DNA of 10,330 bases from Deltaproteobacteria bacterium (lineage in GTDB: Bacteria > Desulfobacterota > Desulfobacteria > Desulfobacterales > SG8-13). The translations under genes and the position numbers were made by a program. The stretch is from positions 1 to 10,330 of the forward strand of contig JAHEIV010000070.1 of NCBI GenBank assembly GCA_024639205.1, given 5' to 3'. Each line of letters opens with the position of its first letter. The first letter of the stretch is position 1. The notes beneath the pieces were generated by a model that made no database searches, was not told the DNA's origin, and worked only from the letters and a program-made list of their open reading frames with translations. This document shows, in pieces, positions 7,774 through 10,330 of the stretch.

Positions 7774-8001
7774 AGGCGCATCCGTGCGCCGAAAATCAAT
7801 ATCGTGGATTCCACCGGTGTTGCCGATGTGTTTGATGCAGCGTTTCTTGCCGCCTATCTGCGCATTGGGGATGTTATCGGGGCCGGTCGCTTTGGGACCT
7901 CCGCGGCCGTCTTGCCTGCGATGGGCTTCGACACCACCGTGGTGCCGTCAACCGACCCGGTCAACCGGGTGTTGTGCGGTCGTTTCCCGGTAAGGCGGTG
8001 A
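7774..8001 (+). pseudogene. Relic of a PfkB-family carbohydrate kinase (C-terminal end only)
   Basis: The frame opens after a TGA at 7771-7773 and reads RRIRAPKINIVDSTGVADVF, then DAAFLAAYLRIGD and RFGTSAAVLPAMGFDTTVVP, ending with TGA at 7999-8001. This is the C-terminal signature of the ribokinase/PfkB family, in which DTTGAGDxF supplies the anion hole and catalytic Asp. Here GAGD reads G-V-A-D (7816-7827), so the anion hole is changed although the Asp remains. The first 230 or so residues of a normal kinase are missing. Frames upstream are stopped, though a neighbouring frame at 7742-7790 (AVVYLMAVDEGASVR) might be the preceding segment after a frameshift; that part is weak. There is no start codon with a good ribosome site. 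Decayed gene; family call fairly sure. Confidence 0.72.
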
Positions 8002-8026
8002 CGGTTGAGTGCTTGTACGGTTGACC
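7947..8026. repeat. Cluster of four TCAACCG/CGGTTGA heptamers
   Basis: TCAACCG occurs at 7948-7954 and 7961-7967, and its complement CGGTTGA at 8002-8008 and 8018-8024. The second and fourth copies extend to a 9-bp inverted repeat (GGTCAACCG 7959-7967, CGGTTGACC 8018-8026). They straddle the end of the kinase relic. No function can be assigned. Confidence 0.35.
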
Positions 8027-8083
8027 CGGAACGCTTGCAGGGTGAACTCGATCGGCGCAGGGGTTACGGGGGGCACTTGCAGA

Positions 8084-8515
8084 TCAGGATTCGCCGAGCG
8101 TGTGATTACGAATGAAACGCCCGAGTTGGAACTTTTGATCCGGAGAAAGGTCTTTGAACTTGATACCGGTTTGCCTCATTTTTAACGGGCTGACGCTAAA
8201 CCCGTTTATCACTTCAAAATCGGAAATGGTTTCAACGCTCACTTTGTCCAGAAAAAGACCCAAACCGGCGATGATGATTTTTAGTTCTCCGGCGCCATTG
8301 GTAATACGGTTATCGTTGACATATCGAAACGACAGACCCCGCATGCTGATATCTTTGATCTGGCCGAGCTTGTCCTTTCTGGTTACGAGAACGGCAAATC
8401 TGCCTTCCTTCGCCTGGTAGCGCTTGGAGCGCCTGCGATCCGAAAGCGCCCTTCGATCCCGGGCTTTGAGTCGTTTGTCTCTTCTGCGCTCTGGGTGAGA
8501 TCTCCTGTCCGGCAT
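8084..8515 (-). CDS. PilZ-domain protein (putative c-di-GMP receptor) with Arg-rich N-terminus
   Basis: A 143-residue protein starting at the ATG at 8515-8513, where GGAG lies 7 nt upstream. A longer frame from TTG at 8602 lacks a comparable site. The PilZ consensus is present: R28-R-S-K-R32 fits RxxxR, and D55-I-S57-M-R-G60 fits [D/N]xSxxG. These contact cyclic di-GMP in characterised PilZ domains. The remainder gives alternating strands (LKIIIAGLGLFLDKVSVETI, then RQTGIKFKDLS) and a final helix, as in the family. Before the domain, residues 4-32 contain about a dozen arginines in RR/RRR clusters, which may extend the binding site or touch nucleic acid or membrane. No effector domain is attached, so it would act through a partner. 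It is monocistronic in view, divergent from the mini-rubredoxin gene. Confidence 0.88.
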   Translation of the reverse strand: MPDRRSHPERRRDKRLKARDRRALSDRRRSKRYQAKEGRFAVLVTRKDKLGQIKDISMRGLSFRYVNDNRITNGAGELKIIIAGLGLFLDKVSVETISDFEVINGFSVSPLKMRQTGIKFKDLSPDQKFQLGRFIRNHTLGES

Positions 8516-8636
8516 TCGATTCGCTCCCTTTTTTCGATTCCTGTTTTTCTGGTTCCAAACGGGAATTGGGCCCAACGTATCATCCATCGACAGCGCCTTC
8601 AACCACTAATGCAAAAACCGTGCATGGAGCGGCGTT

Positions 8637-8699
8637 CATTTTGCAGTGAAGACCAGCCGGGCCGCTGCGCATGGAAGCGGAACTGGCACTGCAAGAATG
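8637..8699. repeat. Long bulged hairpin (about 21 base pairs in 63 nt), candidate structured RNA or palindromic element
   Basis: The pairing is nested: CATT (8637-8640) with AATG (8696-8699), TTGCAGTG (8641-8648) with CACTGCAA (8687-8694), CCAG (8653-8656) with CTGG (8683-8686), and CCGCT (8662-8666) with AGCGG (8676-8680). The loop is 9 nt. The unpaired bases are G8695, 8649-8652, and 8657-8661 facing 8681-8682. No T-run follows directly on either strand. It lies upstream of the predicted plus-strand promoter, so it is unlikely to be in the rubredoxin-like mRNA. Confidence 0.5.
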
Positions 8700-8726
8700 T
8701 CCCAAACGGGTTATATCATTTATTAC

Positions 8727-8767
8727 ACATTGTGGAATTTGCGAAATAGGTACATTGTGGATATAAG
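8727..8767 (+). promoter_or_regulatory. Sigma-70-like promoter overlapped by a 10-bp direct repeat
   Basis: -35 TTGCGA (8739-8744) and -10 TATAAG (8762-8767) are 17 bp apart, a good match. ACATTGTGGA occurs twice, at 8727-8736 just upstream of the -35 and at 8752-8761 in the spacer, 25 bp apart. Both copies carry an ACA-T-TGT core, and the first extends to CACA-T-TGTG. The layout suggests regulator binding at the promoter of the rubredoxin-like gene; the regulator is unknown. Confidence 0.5.
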
Positions 8768-8859
8768 CTGTTACATCTGAGAGCAGATGACCACGCCTTT
8801 GAAATCACTCAATCGGCCGCCAACCGTTACCCAATTTTTCATCCAAGGAAGGTTCCGGA

Positions 8860-8982
8860 ATGCAGAAACGCTGGAGATGCAAGGTGTGTGGATACATACA
8901 CGACGGTGAAAAGCCACCCTATCGGTGTCCAATATGCGGCGCACCGGCCGCAATGTTCGAAGAAATTGCCGGATCCCGCTAA
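8860..8982 (+). CDS. Rubredoxin-like mini-protein (40 aa)
   Basis: A 40-residue protein with two Cys pairs: C7-K-V-C10-G-Y and C23-P-I-C26-G-A-P. This is the iron-binding knuckle pattern of the rubredoxin domain at the end of rubrerythrins (CxxCGY, about 12 residues, CPxCGAP, then an F-E-E tail). The spacing between pairs is 12 residues, shorter than the roughly 29 of classical rubredoxins, so it resembles a stand-alone rubrerythrin tail. It should bind one Fe(SCys)4 centre and act in one-electron transfer, perhaps in oxygen or peroxide defence; that role is inferred. The start ATG has AAGGAAGG (8845-8852) 7 nt upstream and a promoter at 8739-8767. It ends 35 nt before the convergent end of the LysE gene. 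Confidence 0.9.
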   Translation: MQKRWRCKVCGYIHDGEKPPYRCPICGAPAAMFEEIAGSR

Positions 8983-9017
8983 CCCAACCCGGCCGTTGCG
9001 GTTTCAATGCAGGAGGG

Positions 9018-9632
9018 TTACAAAAGGCTCCAGAATGCAGCCAGACCGAAGCTGGTGATGATTACACCGGCGATCCGGTTGACCCATTGCAATCCCTTTT
9101 CGGTAAACTGGCTCCGAAAAATGGCCACCCCTTCGCTCAATGCCAGCCACCAGAGTGTCGATCCCAGAAAAACCCCCCAAACCAACAACCCGGCCGAAAC
9201 ATAGTTTCCTCCGGTTTCACCCAGCCCTAATCCGGCAAATACGGCTGCAAAAGCGATGATGGTCATCGGATTGGTGATCGTTAAGAAAAACGTGGACGCA
9301 TAGTTGGACAGCAGGCCATTTCCTTTTGCCGGCGCTTCTTTTTCCGCCGGTGTAGCGAAAAATGTCTTCCATCCCAGATAGCAAAGAAATCCGCCGCCGA
9401 TCAATCGGAATCCGAATTGCTGCCGGATCAGAAAGTTTGAAATGAACGTCAGGCTGAACCCTGCGATACAGCCATAGAAAGCATCGGCTGTGGCTGCGCC
9501 CAACCCGGAGATAAAGCCGGCGATTCTGCCATCCGCAAGGGTTCGGCGCACGCACAAAATACCGATGGGTCCCACCGGTGCGGCGATCGAAAAACCGATC
9601 ACCAATCCTTTGATAAACAGGTTCAGGTTCAT
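9018..9632 (-). CDS. LysE/RhtB-family exporter
   Basis: A 204-residue integral membrane protein of normal LysE-family length, expected to export amino acids or similar small solutes across the inner membrane. Seen from the ATG at 9632: a first membrane segment running into AAPVGPIGIL (17-26), the family's Pro-Gly signature. Then RRTLADGRIAGFISGLGAA (29-47), a segment around YGCIAGFSLTFIS, FGFRLIGGGFLCYLGWKTFF, the re-entrant TNPMTIIAFAAVFAGLG, SAGLLVWGVFLGSTLWW, and a final segment WVNRIAGVIITSFGLAAFW. About six membrane segments in all. The ATG at 9644 (MSSE extension) is a possible alternative; 9632 fits the usual family N-terminus, though the ribosome site is not decisive. The substrate cannot be told from sequence. 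Confidence 0.9.
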   Translation of the reverse strand: MNLNLFIKGLVIGFSIAAPVGPIGILCVRRTLADGRIAGFISGLGAATADAFYGCIAGFSLTFISNFLIRQQFGFRLIGGGFLCYLGWKTFFATPAEKEAPAKGNGLLSNYASTFFLTITNPMTIIAFAAVFAGLGLGETGGNYVSAGLLVWGVFLGSTLWWLALSEGVAIFRSQFTEKGLQWVNRIAGVIITSFGLAAFWSLL

Positions 9633-9746
9633 TTCGCTGCTCATCCTGCAGTGCTTATGAACATTATTTCGAACGGACAAAGCAAATGGTTGCCGGCAAA
9701 TCGACGGTAATAGCCTTCAACTTGCCTTATCGCAACGTTTTCATGA

Positions 9747-9797
9747 CCGGTTATCACTGCTGATCGCAACCATCCGGCTTTGGCCGGTTATCACTGC
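9747..9797. repeat. 14-bp direct repeat spanning the stop codon of the secreted-protein gene
   Basis: CCGGTTATCACTGC occurs at 9747-9760 and 9784-9797, offset by 37 bp. Because 37 is not a multiple of three, the upstream copy on the minus strand codes for S-D-N-R while the downstream copy, read in another frame, provides the tandem stops TGA TAA that end the gene. It may be the trace of a slippage or small duplication that reset the C-terminus. Confidence 0.55.
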
Positions 9798-10330
9798 CGG
9801 CAGATTCGATCGAAGGGGGAATGCAGGACTGCCAGGGACGGTTGGAAAAATTCTGCGCCCGTAAACCGGCAGAGCACCTGTCTTCAACTGTTGAGAAGAT
9901 AAAGGTTCCATCTTTCAGCCGCCACCGGTACACACCGGTCAGCGCAGGGCAGACCGGATCATTGACCAGCAGGATCCGATCACCGATGATAAGAAAAGTC
10001 CCGATGCTTTTCCACCCGCCGGGTTCGTAAAAGATCCGAAATACGCCTCTGCGCAAGCTCAGTTTCCAAAATCCGCCTTCCGGTTTGTAATCCGGACAGC
10101 GCCGGCAAGGAATCGGTGGCGTCGTTTTTGTCTCCAATTTCACGTAGACCCCGTCGACAACCGTGGTGATGTCATCGGCAAGCGGCATGGTGTAAGGATA
10201 TGGATTTCTTTGCAACAGTTCGTGCCAGTGGCTGTCTGCCGTATTACTGTTGCTGTCATCGGCAATCGCTGTATTCATGCATACAAGGCAAGTAAGCAGG
10301 GCATGGATACCCCGAAGGATCCAGACAGCA
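9754..10330 (-). CDS. Exported protein of unknown function, N-terminus outside the window
   Basis: The frame stays open to the right edge. The ATG at 10278 is probably not the start, because the residues upstream (ILRGIHALLTCLVC, then MNTAIA-DD) form the hydrophobic core and Ala-x-Ala cleavage site of a signal peptide. No ATG, GTG or TTG is in frame before the edge. The mature part, about 168 residues, has YVKLET, then PPIPCRRCPDYKPEGG, FWKLSLRRGVFRIF, GWKSIGTFLIIGDRILLVND, PVCPALTGVYRWRLKDG and EDRCSAGLRAQN with a final PWQSC. Its run of short beta strands with G-x-Y and D-x-C motifs suggests a small lipocalin-like barrel. Several Cys, including C-x2-C, could form disulfides after export. 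I recognise no named family. The extreme C-terminus (SIESAGSDNRPKPDGCDQQ) is low in structure and ends inside a direct repeat. Confidence 0.78.
   Translation of the reverse strand, partial: AVWILRGIHALLTCLVCMNTAIADDSNSNTADSHWHELLQRNPYPYTMPLADDITTVVDGVYVKLETKTTPPIPCRRCPDYKPEGGFWKLSLRRGVFRIFYEPGGWKSIGTFLIIGDRILLVNDPVCPALTGVYRWRLKDGTFIFSTVEDRCSAGLRAQNFSNRPWQSCIPPSIESAGSDNRPKPDGCDQQ

Larger units (their letters stand above)
7470..8083. other. 614-nt stretch without an intact gene
   Basis: From 7470 to about 7770 I see only the lplA upstream region with a dyad (7506-7529) and frames broken by stops in all directions. From 7774 to 8001 the plus strand carries the remnant of a PfkB-type kinase. From 8002 to 8083 nothing is recognisable apart from repeats of TCAACCG. 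The segment looks like decayed coding sequence between lplA and the PilZ gene. Confidence 0.6.
8516..8859. other. 344-nt divergent intergenic region
   Basis: It separates the PilZ gene (minus) and the rubredoxin-like gene (plus). It holds a small 5-bp stem (ATGCA 8609-8613 with TGCAT 8621-8625), the long bulged hairpin at 8637-8699, the promoter and direct repeats at 8727-8767, and a leader of about 85 nt. No coding sequence was recognised apart from the unlikely N-terminal extension of the PilZ frame. Confidence 0.6.

Noticed and set aside
7497..7814. 105-codon minus-strand frame upstream of lplA
   Set aside because: Its composition is random, with no motif, and its start overlaps the PfkB relic, which is the better explanation of that sequence.
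8516..8602. N-terminal extension of the PilZ frame from TTG at 8602
   Set aside because: The ATG at 8515 has a well-placed GGAG, and the extension has no conserved character.
8684..8700. TGGCAC resembling the -24 element of a sigma-54 promoter
   Set aside because: No TTGC/GC -12 element lies at the required spacing, and the sequence belongs to the right arm of the hairpin.

Overview
The window looks like ordinary chromosomal DNA from a Gram-negative, probably anaerobic bacterium. Several proteins fit Desulfobacterota (a Desulfosarcina/Desulfococcus-like lineage): a 67-kDa-type SppA with an NSGGG instead of NSPGG motif, a two-domain M16 peptidase with a signal peptide, a PilZ protein with an Arg-rich N-terminus, a rubrerythrin-style mini-rubredoxin, and a FemAB-like acyltransferase. 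The taxonomic placement is inferred from protein character, not from a search. No rRNA, tRNA, CRISPR array, insertion sequence or phage gene is visible.

Layout, left to right. (1) 1-298, minus: start of a FemAB-like (PF04339-type) N-acyltransferase that runs off the left edge. (2) 435-1028, minus: a protein with two tandem ribbon-helix-helix-like segments and a helical C-terminus. Its AT-rich upstream region carries a 10-bp-periodic direct repeat. (3) 1303-3159, plus: sppA, signal peptide peptidase, with a bulged hairpin in its leader. (4) 3160-3406: convergent gap with short inverted repeats. (5) 7469 down to 3407, minus: a two-gene unit of lplA (lipoate-protein ligase) followed 34 nt later by a secreted two-domain M16 zinc peptidase. 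(6) 7470-8083: a 614-nt stretch with no intact gene. It holds a dyad upstream of lplA and the decayed C-terminus of a PfkB-type sugar kinase. (7) 8084-8515, minus: PilZ-domain protein. (8) 8516-8859: divergent intergenic region with a long bulged hairpin and a good sigma-70-like promoter overlapped by a 10-bp direct repeat. (9) 8860-8982, plus: a 40-residue rubredoxin-like protein. (10) 9018-9632, minus: LysE-family exporter. (11) 9754-10330, minus: a secreted protein of unknown function whose N-terminus lies beyond the right edge.

Functionally the genes are mostly independent. The recurring theme is the cell envelope: SppA clears signal peptides in the inner membrane, the M16 enzyme is a probable periplasmic peptidase, LysE exports small solutes, and the last gene is exported. 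LplA attaches lipoate to 2-oxoacid dehydrogenase or glycine-cleavage proteins encoded elsewhere. I do not see a clear new multi-gene system. The most unusual items are the tandem RHH protein with its candidate operator, the structured intergenic hairpin before the mini-rubredoxin promoter, and the PfkB relic.
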